Positions 16,359 through 24,102 of a stretch of DNA of 35,743 nt are shown here, piece by piece (the first letter of the stretch is position 1; every line of letters begins with the position of its first letter). The stretch spans positions 1 to 35,743 of the forward strand of contig CAJKKQ010000024.1 of the NCBI GenBank assembly GCA_905200545.1, written 5' to 3'. The notes beneath the pieces were generated by a model that was given only the letters and a program-made list of their open reading frames with translations, ran no database searches and was not told the DNA's origin. A program made the translations under genes and the position numbers. The stretch comes from an uncultured Oscillibacter sp. (GTDB lineage: Bacteria; Bacillota; Clostridia; Oscillospirales; Oscillospiraceae).

Positions 16359-17723
16359 ATGGCATTTGAAGGTCTCACTGAAAAACTCAACGCGGCGTTC
16401 AAGAAGCTGCGGGGCAAGGGCCGCCTGACGGAAAACGACGTCCGGGAGGCCATGCGGGAAGTGCGTCTGGCTCTTTTGGAAGCCGACGTGGGCTACAAAG
16501 TGGTCAAGGAATTCGTGGCCACCGTCACGGAGCGGGCCATCGGCTCCGACGTGCTGGAAAGCCTGACCCCCGCCCAGCAGGTCATCAAGATCGTCAACGA
16601 GGAACTCACCAATCTCATGGGCGGCGGCACCGCCAAGATCGCCATGGCCAACAACGGCCCCACGGTGGTGATGATGGTGGGCCTCCAGGGCGCCGGCAAA
16701 ACCACCACCACTGCCAAGCTGGCAGGCCTGTTTCGCCGGCAGATGGGCAAGCGTCCCCTGCTGGCCGCCTGCGACGTTTACCGTCCCGCCGCCATTGAAC
16801 AGCTCAAAGTCGTGGGCGGGCAGTTGGAGCTGCCGGTCTTTGAGCAGGGCCAGGGAGATCCCGTGGCCATCGCCCAGGCGGCTATTCGCCATGCCAGGGA
16901 TTACGGCAACGACCTGGTATTTTTGGACACCGCCGGCCGCCTCCATGTGGACGAAACGCTGATGGACGAGCTCAAGCGCATGAAAGCCGCCGTCCATCCC
17001 AACGAGATTTTGCTGGTAGTAGACGCCATGACCGGCCAGGACGCCGTCAACGCCGCCACCGCCTTTGACGAGGCGCTGGGCATCGACGGCGTTGTGCTCA
17101 CCAAGCTGGACGGCGACGCCCGGGGCGGCGCGGCCCTGACCATTCGGGCCGCCACCGGAAAGCCCATCAAATTTGTGGGCACCGGCGAAAAGCTGGACAT
17201 GATCGAACCCTTCCATCCCGACCGCATGGCTTCCCGCATCCTGGGCATGGGCGACATGCTCTCCTTCATCGAAAAGGCCCAGACCTCCTTTGATGAAAAA
17301 CAGGCAGCCAAGCTGGAGGAAAAGCTCCGCAAAAACAGCTTCACCCTCCAGGACTACTACGACCAGCTCCAGCAGATCCGCCGCATGGGCGACCTCAGCC
17401 AGATCGCCGGGATGCTTCCCGGTGGCCTGGGCAAACAGCTCTCCGGCGCCAGCATCGACGAAAAGCAGATGGCCCATACGGAGGCCATCATCCTCTCCAT
17501 GACGCCCCAGGAGCGGGAGAATCCCCAGATCCTGGGAGCCAGCCGAAAAAAGCGTATTGCCGCCGGCTGCGGACTGCAGGTGGTGGACGTGAACCGCCTT
17601 TTGAAGCAGTTTGAGATGATGCAGCAGCTCACCAAACAGATGAACAAGATGGGCCGCAGACCCGGCATGCCCGGACTGGGCGGCCGGATGCACGGCCTGG
17701 GGCGGAAAAAGCGCCTGAAGTAA
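16359..17723 (+). CDS. ffh: Signal recognition particle protein Ffh
   Basis: The 454-residue GTPase binds SRP RNA and signal sequences of membrane proteins. It has the N domain, then the G domain with P-loop [15 protein letters not shown] (from G108), [19 protein letters not shown] and GTGEK. The C-terminal M domain is methionine-rich ([14 protein letters not shown]) and ends in a basic glycine tail. Length is normal. It follows ylxM by 3 bases and is likely cotranscribed with rpsP and khpA. Confidence 0.98.
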   Translation: MAFEGLTEKLNAAFKKLRGKGRLTENDVREAMREVRLALLEADVGYKVVKEFVATVTERAIGSDVLESLTPAQQVIKIVNEELTNLMGGGTAKIAMANNGPTVVMMVGLQGAGKTTTTAKLAGLFRRQMGKRPLLAACDVYRPAAIEQLKVVGGQLELPVFEQGQGDPVAIAQAAIRHARDYGNDLVFLDTAGRLHVDETLMDELKRMKAAVHPNEILLVVDAMTGQDAVNAATAFDEALGIDGVVLTKLDGDARGGAALTIRAATGKPIKFVGTGEKLDMIEPFHPDRMASRILGMGDMLSFIEKAQTSFDEKQAAKLEEKLRKNSFTLQDYYDQLQQIRRMGDLSQIAGMLPGGLGKQLSGASIDEKQMAHTEAIILSMTPQERENPQILGASRKKRIAAGCGLQVVDVNRLLKQFEMMQQLTKQMNKMGRRPGMPGLGGRMHGLGRKKRLK

Positions 17724-17791
17724 ACGGTTATAAGTGCTCGCGCATTTATAGATACAGAACAAACTTTTTAAACTTTTTGGAGGTAACAAAC

Positions 17792-18031
17792 ATGGTTAAG
17801 ATCAGACTGCGCCGTATGGGCGCCAAGAAGGCTCCTTTCTATCGTGTGGTTGTGGCTGACTCCCGCTTCCCCCGCGATGGCCGTTTCATCGAGGAGATCG
17901 GCACTTACAATCCCTGCGTCTCCCCCGCCGAGATCAAGATCGACACGGACCGCGCCCAGGCCTGGATCAAGTCCGGCGCTCAGCCCACCGACACTGTCAG
18001 AGCTCTGCTGAAAAAAGTGGAAGTCCTCTGA
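17792..18031 (+). CDS. rpsP: 30S ribosomal protein S16
   Basis: The 79-residue protein opens with [20 protein letters not shown], the S16 signature. The ATG at 17792 lies 8 bases after GGAGG (17779-17783), so in-frame codons further upstream are excluded. It stands between ffh and khpA, the usual order in Bacillota. Confidence 0.97.
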   Translation: MVKIRLRRMGAKKAPFYRVVVADSRFPRDGRFIEEIGTYNPCVSPAEIKIDTDRAQAWIKSGAQPTDTVRALLKKVEVL

Positions 18032-18046
18032 TTTCGGAGGGCAGAC

Positions 18047-18277
18047 ATGAAGGACTTGCTGCTCTACATCGCCAGGAACCTGGTGGATGATCCCGACGCC
18101 GTCTCCGTCACGGAGATCCAGGGCGATCAGGAGCTGACGTTGGAGCTGCGCGTCGCCCCCGACGACATGGGCAAGGTGATCGGCCGCCAGGGCCGCATCG
18201 CCAAGGAGATCCGGACTGTGATCCGCGCCTATGCCCAGCGCACCGGCGTCAAGGTTTCCGTGGATATTGTAGACTAA
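18047..18277 (+). CDS. khpA: KH-domain RNA-binding protein KhpA
   Basis: The 76-residue single KH domain has the GKVIGRQGRIAKEIRTVIR motif (GxxG loop). KhpA works with KhpB/Jag in RNA binding linked to cell division and size in Gram-positive bacteria. It begins 15 bases after rpsP, with GGAGG upstream. It ends the first half of the block; a bidirectional terminator overlaps its stop. Confidence 0.95.
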   Translation: MKDLLLYIARNLVDDPDAVSVTEIQGDQELTLELRVAPDDMGKVIGRQGRIAKEIRTVIRAYAQRTGVKVSVDIVD

Positions 18278-18309
18278 AAAAGAAGCGGCGCACAGCGCCG
18301 CTTCTTTTT
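18277..18309. terminator. Bidirectional terminator after khpA
   Basis: A 15-bp stem (18277-18291/18295-18309, arm aaaaagaagcggcgc) with loop ACA overlaps both convergent stop codons. Confidence 0.88.
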
Positions 18310-18721
18310 AACGCCTGTCCAACATATCGAAGAGCTTTCCCACAGCTGAGAGCAATGTTCCGCCCGCTGCCCAAACCAGCATGGACAGCAGCCCCGCATC
18401 CATAAAAAACGCGTAGACCGCCACAAAGTAGAAAAGGCCTCCGAAGATCCAAAGAGCCGTGCTCCATTTGTTCACGCGCTTTTTCCCGGCATAGTGTTGG
18501 ATCTGGGCCCATTCCTCGTCTGTCACCGGGATGGGCACTTTTCTCCAGAGTTTGCCGCTGTCATCCGTTTCCTTGTATAGAGAGAGGTCATCCGCCTTCT
18601 CCGGCGCGTACTCCTTCTCCCACAGTCCCAGGCGGAGCAGTGTCTCCTCCCGCTCTCTCCGGTCTGCGGCAGATTGTCCCTGCCGCTCCTTCTCCAAATA
18701 CTCCCGCACCTTTTCATGCAT
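18308..18721 (-). CDS. Small two-TM membrane protein, paralogue A
   Basis: The 137-residue protein is of no family I recognise. The N-terminal half is soluble, charged and probably helical: MHEKVREYLEKERQGQSAADRREREE. A conserved-looking PVTDEEWAQI segment follows near residue 70, then two hydrophobic segments (ALWIFGGLFYFVAVYAFF and LLSMLVWAAGGTLLSAV) and a short basic end. The ATG at 18719-18721 is 7 bases after GGGGAG. It is clearly related to the next minus-strand gene upstream (same MHEKVxEYL opening and PVTDEEW motif), so the two arose by tandem duplication. They read against the surrounding ribosomal block. Confidence 0.75.
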   Translation of the reverse strand: MHEKVREYLEKERQGQSAADRREREETLLRLGLWEKEYAPEKADDLSLYKETDDSGKLWRKVPIPVTDEEWAQIQHYAGKKRVNKWSTALWIFGGLFYFVAVYAFFMDAGLLSMLVWAAGGTLLSAVGKLFDMLDRR

Positions 18722-18783
18722 GACAAAGCTCCCCTTTCTGTCTAAACGCAGCACCTGCCCTCTCTCCGGCAGATGCGATGCCT

Positions 18784-19251
18784 TTATTTCTGCCGGTCCA
18801 GTAGCCGGATAATCTCAGAGATGCCCAGCAGCAAGGTGCCCTGCACGCCGGCGGATACCCATAAGATCAGCATCTGGATCAGCGCCATGCCATAGTCTCC
18901 GCGCATTCTCAGGTACCAGAACTGCCAGATTCCCTGCCCAGCGCCCACGATACAGGCCAGGATCCCGAAAATCCACAGGGCCTGACTCACACGGTTCCGC
19001 CGCCGGACAGGTCCCCGGTCTGCGTGGGCACAAATCTCTTCCCATTCCTCATCCGTCACCGGGATGGCTACGACCTTGTACCGCCGCTCTCCCTCGGTGT
19101 AGGGATACTCCAGGACTACATCCTGGGTCTGTTTAGTCCCCTCCGGCAGGTACTCCCGCTGGCAAAGCCCCATCTCCACCAGCTTTTTCTCCCGAAACGC
19201 CGTCTCCTTTTGCCGCTGCCGTGCAAGATACTCCGCAACTTTCTCGTGCAT
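18784..19251 (-). CDS. Small two-TM membrane protein, paralogue B
   Basis: The 155-residue relative of the following gene starts MHEKVAEYLARQRQKETAF. It has a longer middle with VVLEYPYTEGERRYKVVAIPVTDEEW, then SQALWIFGILACIVGAG and a second hydrophobic segment (MALIQMLILWVSAGVQGTLLLG). It ends IIRLLDRQK, matching the MLDRR end of paralogue A. The ATG at 19249-19251 follows GGGGAGG; more upstream in-frame codons would cross its promoter. Function is unknown. The soluble N-terminus with two membrane spans could be a membrane-anchored sensor or adaptor. Confidence 0.75.
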   Translation of the reverse strand: MHEKVAEYLARQRQKETAFREKKLVEMGLCQREYLPEGTKQTQDVVLEYPYTEGERRYKVVAIPVTDEEWEEICAHADRGPVRRRNRVSQALWIFGILACIVGAGQGIWQFWYLRMRGDYGMALIQMLILWVSAGVQGTLLLGISEIIRLLDRQK

Positions 19252-19282
19252 GGTGCCGCCTCCCCGCTCTTTTATTTCTATC

Positions 19283-19311
19283 AGTGTATCATTTCCCTTT
19301 CCGCAAAGCAA
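19283..19311 (-). promoter_or_regulatory. Promoter of the small membrane-protein pair
   Basis: Minus strand: TTGCTT (19306-19311), 17-bp spacer, TACACT (19283-19288). It diverges from the rimM promoter, 10 bp away. Confidence 0.65.
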
Positions 19312-19321
19312 GGTAAGCCTC

Positions 19322-19350
19322 TTGCCCTGCCGGGGCAAACACGCTATACT
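19322..19350 (+). promoter_or_regulatory. Promoter of rimM-trmD
   Basis: TTGCCC (19322-19327), 17-bp spacer, TATACT (19345-19350). It supplies rimM-trmD, which are cut off from khpA by the inserted minus-strand pair. Confidence 0.8.
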
Positions 19351-19380
19351 GTCTTTATCACTGCAAAGGAGATTTCCTCC

Positions 19381-19887
19381 ATGAAACTGGAAACCATCAA
19401 AGTCGGCCGTATCGTCAACGCCCACGGCATCCGGGGTGAAGTCCGGGTGCAGCCTCTGGAGCGGGACGCGGCCTTTTTAAGCCGCATCAAGACCTTTTAT
19501 CTGGACGGCGCTCCGGTGGTACCCACCGCCAGCCATGTCCACAAGAACCTGCTTTTGCTGAAGCTTCCCGGGGTGGAGGATATGAACGCCGCCCTGGCCC
19601 TCAAGGGTCACGACCTGCTGGTCCGCCGGGAGGATGCCCCCCTGGCCCCCGGCGAGTGCTTCGATGCGGAGCTGGTGGGCATGGCGGTCTGCGACGCCGC
19701 CACCGGAGAATCCCTGGGGGAACTGGTGCGGGTGGACGAGTACCCTGCCCACAAGGTCTACACCGTCCGGGGCAAGCGGGAATACCTGATCCCCGCGGTG
19801 CCTGGTGCTTTCATTCAGGCCGTCCACCTGGAGGAAAACCGCATGGAAGTGAATGTATGGGAGGGCATGGCGTCTGATGAACATTGA
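19381..19887 (+). CDS. rimM: 16S rRNA processing protein RimM
   Basis: The 168-residue protein helps mature the 30S head. The N-terminal half begins with the family motif KVGRIVNAHGIRGEVRV. The PRC-barrel half contains LVRVDEYPAHKVYTV, KREYLIPAVPGAFI and a final MEVNVWEGM. The ATG at 19381 is 9 bases after AAAGGAG. The end overlaps trmD by 11 bases. Confidence 0.96.
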   Translation: MKLETIKVGRIVNAHGIRGEVRVQPLERDAAFLSRIKTFYLDGAPVVPTASHVHKNLLLLKLPGVEDMNAALALKGHDLLVRREDAPLAPGECFDAELVGMAVCDAATGESLGELVRVDEYPAHKVYTVRGKREYLIPAVPGAFIQAVHLEENRMEVNVWEGMASDEH

Positions 19888-20737
19888 CATTCTCACCCTC
19901 TTTCCCGACGCCGTGGAGGCCTATACCGGTGTCAGCATTCTGGGCCGGGCCCAGCAGCGGGGCTATATCACCATCCGGGCCCACCAGATCCGCCAGTTCA
20001 CCACCAACAAGCAGATGCAGGTGGACGACTATCCCTACGGCGGCGGCCGGGGCGCCATCATGCAGGCAGACCCCCTGTACCGCTGCTGGGAGCATGTGGT
20101 GAATACCTATGGCCCCGGCCGCACCATCTTCCTCTCCCCCTGCGGCCGCACCTTTACCCAGAGCGTCGCCCGGGAGCTGCGGGAACAGTATGACCATCTG
20201 ATCCTGGTGTGCGGCCACTATGAGGGCATTGACCAGCGCTTCATTGACGCCTGCGTGGACGAGGAGATCTCCATGGGAGACTTCGTCCTCACCGGCGGAG
20301 AACTGCCCGCCATGGCGGTGGCGGACGCCGTGTGCCGCATGGTGCCGGGCGTCCTGCCGGACGCGGAGTGCTTTGAGGAGGAGTCCCACTGGAACGGCCT
20401 GCTGGAGTACCCCCAGTACTCCCGTCCCGCCGTATGGCATGACCGGGCGGTGCCGGAGATCCTCCTCTCGGGAGACCACGGTAAAGTGGCCGCCTGGCGG
20501 AAAAAGGAGAGCTACAAGCGCACCATGACCCGCCGGCCGGATATGTTCGCAAAATTTGACGAATCCCAGCTGACCACCAAGGCTGAACGGAAGATCCTGG
20601 CGGAGGCCAAGGCGGAGCTGGCGGCAGAACAGGCGGCCCGGGAAGCTGCAATCCAGGCAGAGGCCGCTGCTGCGGACAGTGCCCAGGACACGGCCAATAT
20701 TCCGGGTCAGCCGGACGCTGCGGCCCGCGCAGAATAA
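19877..20737 (+). CDS. trmD: tRNA (guanine-37-N1)-methyltransferase TrmD, long C-terminal tail
   Basis: The 286-residue protein methylates G37 of tRNAs using SAM in a trefoil-knot site. Motifs are MNIDILTLFPDAVEAY, DYPYGGGRGAIMQADPLY, LSPCGRTFTQ, LVCGHYEGIDQRF and GDFVLTGGELPAM. The usual family length is about 240-250; here about 45 extra residues follow the normal end and are Ala/Glu/Gln-rich (KAELAAEQAAREAAIQAEAA), probably a helix with a disordered end. The ATG at 19877 is in the conserved position and overlaps rimM. rplS, the common next gene, is absent. Confidence 0.96.
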   Translation: MNIDILTLFPDAVEAYTGVSILGRAQQRGYITIRAHQIRQFTTNKQMQVDDYPYGGGRGAIMQADPLYRCWEHVVNTYGPGRTIFLSPCGRTFTQSVARELREQYDHLILVCGHYEGIDQRFIDACVDEEISMGDFVLTGGELPAMAVADAVCRMVPGVLPDAECFEEESHWNGLLEYPQYSRPAVWHDRAVPEILLSGDHGKVAAWRKKESYKRTMTRRPDMFAKFDESQLTTKAERKILAEAKAELAAEQAAREAAIQAEAAAADSAQDTANIPGQPDAAARAE

Positions 20738-20745
20738 GCCTATGG

Positions 20746-20775
20746 AGAAAGCGGACTTCGGTCCGCTTTCTTTTT
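20746..20775 (+). terminator. UUCG-type terminator after trmD
   Basis: An 11-bp stem (20746-20756/20761-20771) is closed by the extra-stable C(TTCG)G tetraloop and followed by a T-run. Confidence 0.88.
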
Positions 20776-20817
20776 GCACCCCCGGTTTGTCCTCACAAAC
20801 TTTTTGCTGGGCCCCTC

Positions 20818-20846
20818 TTGACAAATACCCCCACGGGGTATATATT
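20818..20846 (+). promoter_or_regulatory. Promoter of copA-csoR-copZ
   Basis: TTGACA (20818-20823), 17-bp spacer, TATATT (20841-20846). The spacer is almost wholly occupied by the first CsoR-type operator. Confidence 0.88.
20825..20841. promoter_or_regulatory. CsoR operator 1
   Basis: ATACCCC-N3-GGGGTAT, the G-tract dyad bound by CsoR repressors, lies between the -35 and -10 boxes. Bound CsoR would block RNA polymerase; Cu(I) would release it. Confidence 0.85.
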
Positions 20847-20860
20847 GATGGACAGATAAA

Positions 20861-20877
20861 ATACCCCCCAGGGGTAT
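20861..20877. promoter_or_regulatory. CsoR operator 2
   Basis: A second ATACCCC-N3-GGGGTAT with the same arms and spacing sits 36 bp (centre to centre) after the first, in the early transcribed region and before the copA ribosome site. Confidence 0.83.
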
Positions 20878-20899
20878 TCCCTGGAGAAGGAGGCCTTCC

Positions 20900-23152
20900 A
20901 TGCGGGAAGAAAAATACGACATCTCCGGCATGCACTGTGCCGCGTGCAGTGCTTCCGTGGAAAAAGTCACCCGGCGGCTGCCGGGGGTGGAGCGCAGCGA
21001 CGTGAACCTCACCACCGGCATCATGACCATCTGCTATGACGAAAGCCAGGTACAGCCGGAGCAGATCGTGGCCAAGGTGGAAAAGGCGGGTTTCGGCGCT
21101 GCCCTCCATCAGGACCATCCGGCTCCTGCCGCGGCGCAGAGCGCAGAGGACGCAGAGGCGGCAGCCCTGCGGCGGAAAAAGACGGAGCTGATCGTCGCTG
21201 CCGTATTCTCGGTGGCGCTGCTGTACGTCTCCATGGGCCAGATGCTGCCCTTCGGCCTGCCTGCCCTGCCCCTGCCGGACATTTTTTCCATGCATACCCA
21301 TCCGGTGAATTTCGCCATTTTGCAGCTGATCCTGGCAGTTCCCGTCCTCTACTGCGGGCGAAACTTCTTCCTGGGAGGCTTCAAATCCCTCTTCCACGGC
21401 AATCCCAACATGGATTCCCTGGTAGCCATCGGTTCCGGCTGCTCCTTTGCATACAGCCTGGTGATGACCTTTCTGATCTCCGATGCCCCTCAGACCTATG
21501 TCCACAACCTCTACTATGAGTCCTCTGCCGTGGTGCTGACCCTGGTGTCCCTGGGCAAATTTCTGGAGAGCCGGAACATGCAGAAAACCAAGGGTGCCAT
21601 CACCGCCCTGATGCAGCTTGCCCCGGACACCGCCATCCTGGCGGACACCGGCCTGGAAGTCCCCACTGCCAGCCTGAAAGTCGGCGATACCGTGCTGGTA
21701 AAGCCCGGGGCTCGGATCCCCGCCGACGGCTCCGTAACGGAGGGCGAGAGCAGCGTCAACGAGGCCATGCTCACCGGTGAGAGCATGCCGGTGGAAAAGG
21801 GCCCCGGCAGCGAGGTCATCGGCGGCAGCGTCAACCAAAACGGCGTGCTGTACGTCCGGGTGACCCGCACGGGAGACGACACGACCCTCTCCCGAATCAT
21901 CCGGTTTGTGGAGGACGCCCAGGGGAAAAAAGCCCCCATCTCCAAGACCGCCGACAAAGTGGCCGGCGTCTTTGTCCCCACCGTCATCACCATTGCCCTG
22001 CTGGCCGCTGTGGCCTGGGCCATTGCAGGTGAGCCTTTCTCCTTTGTACTGCGGGTGTTCACCTCCGTGCTGGTGATCGCCTGCCCCTGCGCCCTGGGCC
22101 TGGCCACCCCCACCGCCATCATGGTGGGCACCGGGCTGGGCGCCCGTCACGGCATTCTGATCCGCTCCGGCGAGATCCTGGAGATCACCCACAGCGTGGA
22201 CACCGTGGTGCTGGACAAGACCGGCACCGTCACCCAGGGGACCCCTGCCGTGACGGAGATCGTGCCCTGGGAGACCACCCAGGAAACGCTCCTCACCACC
22301 GCCGCCGCGGTGGAGGCTGTGTCCTCCCATCCCCTGGCAGACGCCATCACCGCCTGTACCGGAGAGCGGGGGATCCAGCTCCAAGCACGGCCGGAATCCT
22401 TTGAGAACCTCTCCGGCCGGGGTCTCAAGGCCACCCTGGAGGGAAAGACCGTGCTGGCAGGAAACCGCCGTCTCCTGCAGGAGCACGGTGTGGATCCCGC
22501 TCCCCTGCAGGATCGGGCGGAGGCCCTCTCTGCCCAAGGGCAGACCCCCATGTACTTTGCTCTGGACGGGCGCCTTCTGGGCCTCATCTCTGTGGCCGAC
22601 CCGGTGAAGGAGACCAGTGCCGACGCCATCCGGCGTATGAAGGAATCCGGTATCCACACGGTACTCCTCACCGGCGACAACCGGGCCGCCGCGGAGCACA
22701 TCGGTGCTCTGGTGGGCGTGGACGAGGTCATCGCCGAGGTGCTGCCGGAGGAGAAAGCCGGGGTGGTGGAAAAGCTCCAGGCCCAGGGGCGCACTGTGAT
22801 GATGGTGGGTGACGGCATCAACGATGCCCCTGCCCTCACCGCCGCCACCGTGGGCTGCGCCATCGGCAGCGGCAGCGACATCGCCATTGAATCCGCCGAC
22901 ATCGTGCTGATGCGCTCCGACCTTCAGGATGTGCCCAGGGCCCTGCGCCTGTCCGCTCTGACCCTGCGGGACATCAAACAAAACCTCTTCTGGGCTTTCT
23001 GCTACAACACCATCGGCATCCCCATCGCCGCAGGGCTGCTGTATCTTTTCGGCGGGCCTCTGCTCTCCCCCATGTTTGCCGGGGCAGCCATGTCCCTGAG
23101 TTCCGTGTGCGTGGTGGGCAACGCCCTGCGTCTGGGCCGGGCAAAATTATAA
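20900..23152 (+). CDS. copA: Cu(I)-exporting P1B-type ATPase CopA
   Basis: The 750-residue membrane pump exports Cu(I). A single N-terminal heavy-metal domain carries GMHCAAC (C13, C16). Eight transmembrane segments are expected; the metal channel motif is C395-P-C397 (ACPCALGLATP). The phosphorylation site is D439 in DKTGT, SSHPLADA is the nucleotide-site HP motif, and GDGINDAPAL (from G637) is the hinge. Length is normal for one metal domain. The ATG has AAGGAGG upstream. It is first in the operon, under two CsoR operators, and csoR follows after 10 bases. Confidence 0.97.
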   Translation: MREEKYDISGMHCAACSASVEKVTRRLPGVERSDVNLTTGIMTICYDESQVQPEQIVAKVEKAGFGAALHQDHPAPAAAQSAEDAEAAALRRKKTELIVAAVFSVALLYVSMGQMLPFGLPALPLPDIFSMHTHPVNFAILQLILAVPVLYCGRNFFLGGFKSLFHGNPNMDSLVAIGSGCSFAYSLVMTFLISDAPQTYVHNLYYESSAVVLTLVSLGKFLESRNMQKTKGAITALMQLAPDTAILADTGLEVPTASLKVGDTVLVKPGARIPADGSVTEGESSVNEAMLTGESMPVEKGPGSEVIGGSVNQNGVLYVRVTRTGDDTTLSRIIRFVEDAQGKKAPISKTADKVAGVFVPTVITIALLAAVAWAIAGEPFSFVLRVFTSVLVIACPCALGLATPTAIMVGTGLGARHGILIRSGEILEITHSVDTVVLDKTGTVTQGTPAVTEIVPWETTQETLLTTAAAVEAVSSHPLADAITACTGERGIQLQARPESFENLSGRGLKATLEGKTVLAGNRRLLQEHGVDPAPLQDRAEALSAQGQTPMYFALDGRLLGLISVADPVKETSADAIRRMKESGIHTVLLTGDNRAAAEHIGALVGVDEVIAEVLPEEKAGVVEKLQAQGRTVMMVGDGINDAPALTAATVGCAIGSGSDIAIESADIVLMRSDLQDVPRALRLSALTLRDIKQNLFWAFCYNTIGIPIAAGLLYLFGGPLLSPMFAGAAMSLSSVCVVGNALRLGRAKL

Positions 23153-23162
23153 AGGAGGCTAC

Positions 23163-23564
23163 ATGATGGATCAGGAAAAGCACAATGACCGCCCCCAGGG
23201 ACAGGCACTGGACCCCCAGGTCCTGACCTTGATGACGGAAAAGCTGGGGCTCTCGGAGGAAGATCTTCCTGCCGGCTGCGGCTGCACTCGCCACAAGCAC
23301 CGGGAAAAAGGCGAATATGACGCCTTGATCCGGCGGCTGAACCGCATCGAAGGCCAGGTGCGCGGCGTACGGGGCATGGTGGAAAAGGACGCCTACTGCA
23401 CCGACATCCTCACCCAGGTATCCGCTATCCAGTCCGCACTCAACGCCTTTTCCCGGGAACTGCTGGGCAACCACATCCGCACCTGCGTGGTGCGGGATAT
23501 CCAGGACGGCAAGCTGGAGGTGGTGGACGACCTGCTCTCCACCATCCAGAAGCTGATGAAATAA
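23163..23564 (+). CDS. csoR: Copper-sensing repressor CsoR
   Basis: The 133-residue all-helical DUF156 repressor has the Cu(I) ligand set C79, H104, C108 with the classic 25- and 4-residue spacing. The RLNRIEGQVRGVRGMVE helix is typical. An N-terminal extension of about 50 residues includes CGCTRHKHR, which could hold extra metal. Two ATGs lie at 23163 and 23166; AAGGAGG (23152-23158) is 4 bases from the first and 7 from the second, so the second may be the real start. It should repress its own operon through the two operators before copA. Confidence 0.95.
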   Translation: MMDQEKHNDRPQGQALDPQVLTLMTEKLGLSEEDLPAGCGCTRHKHREKGEYDALIRRLNRIEGQVRGVRGMVEKDAYCTDILTQVSAIQSALNAFSRELLGNHIRTCVVRDIQDGKLEVVDDLLSTIQKLMK

Positions 23565-23587
23565 AAAAGAAGAAACGAGGAATGAAC

Positions 23588-23782
23588 ATGACGACCATCT
23601 CTGTCCCTGATATGATGTGCGAAAACTGCGTCAAGCGCATCACCAATGCCCTCAATGAGGCAAAACTCACCTTTTCCGTAAGTTTGGCAGACAAGACCGT
23701 CTCCATTGACGGCTGCGAGAACTGCGTGAAAACCGCCATGGGTGAACTGGAGGATCTGGGTTTTACGCCTGAAATCCGCTGA
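23588..23782 (+). CDS. copZ: CopZ-like copper chaperone with two CxxC motifs
   Basis: The 64-residue heavy-metal-associated domain would carry Cu(I) to CopA. The standard site is C11-E-N-C14 in PDMMCENCVKRI. A second, almost identical CENCVK lies at C43-C46, where normal CopZ proteins have a loop without cysteines. The ATG at 23588 is 7 bases from GAGG (23577-23580); the ATG at 23582 is only 1 base from it and is rejected. It is last in the copper operon, 23 bases after csoR. Confidence 0.88.
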   Translation: MTTISVPDMMCENCVKRITNALNEAKLTFSVSLADKTVSIDGCENCVKTAMGELEDLGFTPEIR

Positions 23783-23796
23783 ATCCGTTGCCGCGC

Positions 23797-23837
23797 AAGG
23801 ATCCGGCGCTTCCGCAAGGAGCGCCGGATCCTTTTTT
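23797..23837 (+). terminator. Terminator of the copper operon
   Basis: A perfect 14-bp stem (23797-23810/23820-23833, arm aaggatccggcgct) has a 9-base loop and a T6 tract. Confidence 0.9.
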
Positions 23838-23949
23838 CTGCTGTTATCATTTTGTTACCGCTCTGTTTTAAATTTCCGAAAATTTCCAGGCCGTTCCTGT
23901 CCAAATCAGGCGAAAGTGGGAGACATAACACTTCCAAACCCACAAAAAC

Positions 23950-23978
23950 TTGACAAGAGTGGGAATCAGGTGTATACT
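23950..23978 (+). promoter_or_regulatory. Near-consensus promoter of the 3D-domain gene
   Basis: TTGACA (23950-23955), 17-bp spacer, TATACT (23973-23978). Between the copper terminator and this promoter I see only AT-rich sequence with no gene. Confidence 0.9.
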
Positions 23979-23984
23979 AGCCCC

Positions 23985-24090
23985 AGTTTTTCAAATAGTA
24001 ACAAAAGTTACAAGTTGTTTCCATCCTCTGATACAGCCTCTATGGGCCGACGGAGCGGTTGGAAACAGCACCGGGTGAAAAACGTTTTTT
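23985..24090 (+). promoter_or_regulatory. Structured 5' leader of the 3D-domain gene, class unknown
   Basis: The leader is about 118 bases from the predicted start to the ATG. It has a small hairpin GTAAC-AAAA-GTTAC (23998-24011), then a long-range helix GTTTCCA/TGGAAAC (24017-24023 with 24060-24066) enclosing a GC-rich core with CCGACGGAGCGG, then GGGTGAAAAACG before the ribosome site. c-di-AMP riboswitches often precede such cell-wall genes, but I cannot match their conserved core here. No tRNA or terminator shape is seen. Confidence 0.45.
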
Positions 24091-24102
24091 ACAGGAGGCT
24101 AT

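Noticed and set aside
15774..17789. A 671-codon minus-strand open frame opposite ylxM-ffh
   Set aside because: Antisense shadow of ffh; no start signals and no family features.
19811..22981. A 1056-codon open frame on the minus strand opposite trmD and copA
   Set aside because: It is rich in Gly, His, Leu and Gln, with no domain and no ribosome site, and lies exactly antisense to clear genes. GC-rich third positions create such frames.
23985..24090. c-di-AMP (ydaO) riboswitch before the 3D-domain gene
   Set aside because: Gene context fits, but I could not find the conserved GCCGAAUC-like and CCGACAGCUAAC-like segments, so the class is left open.
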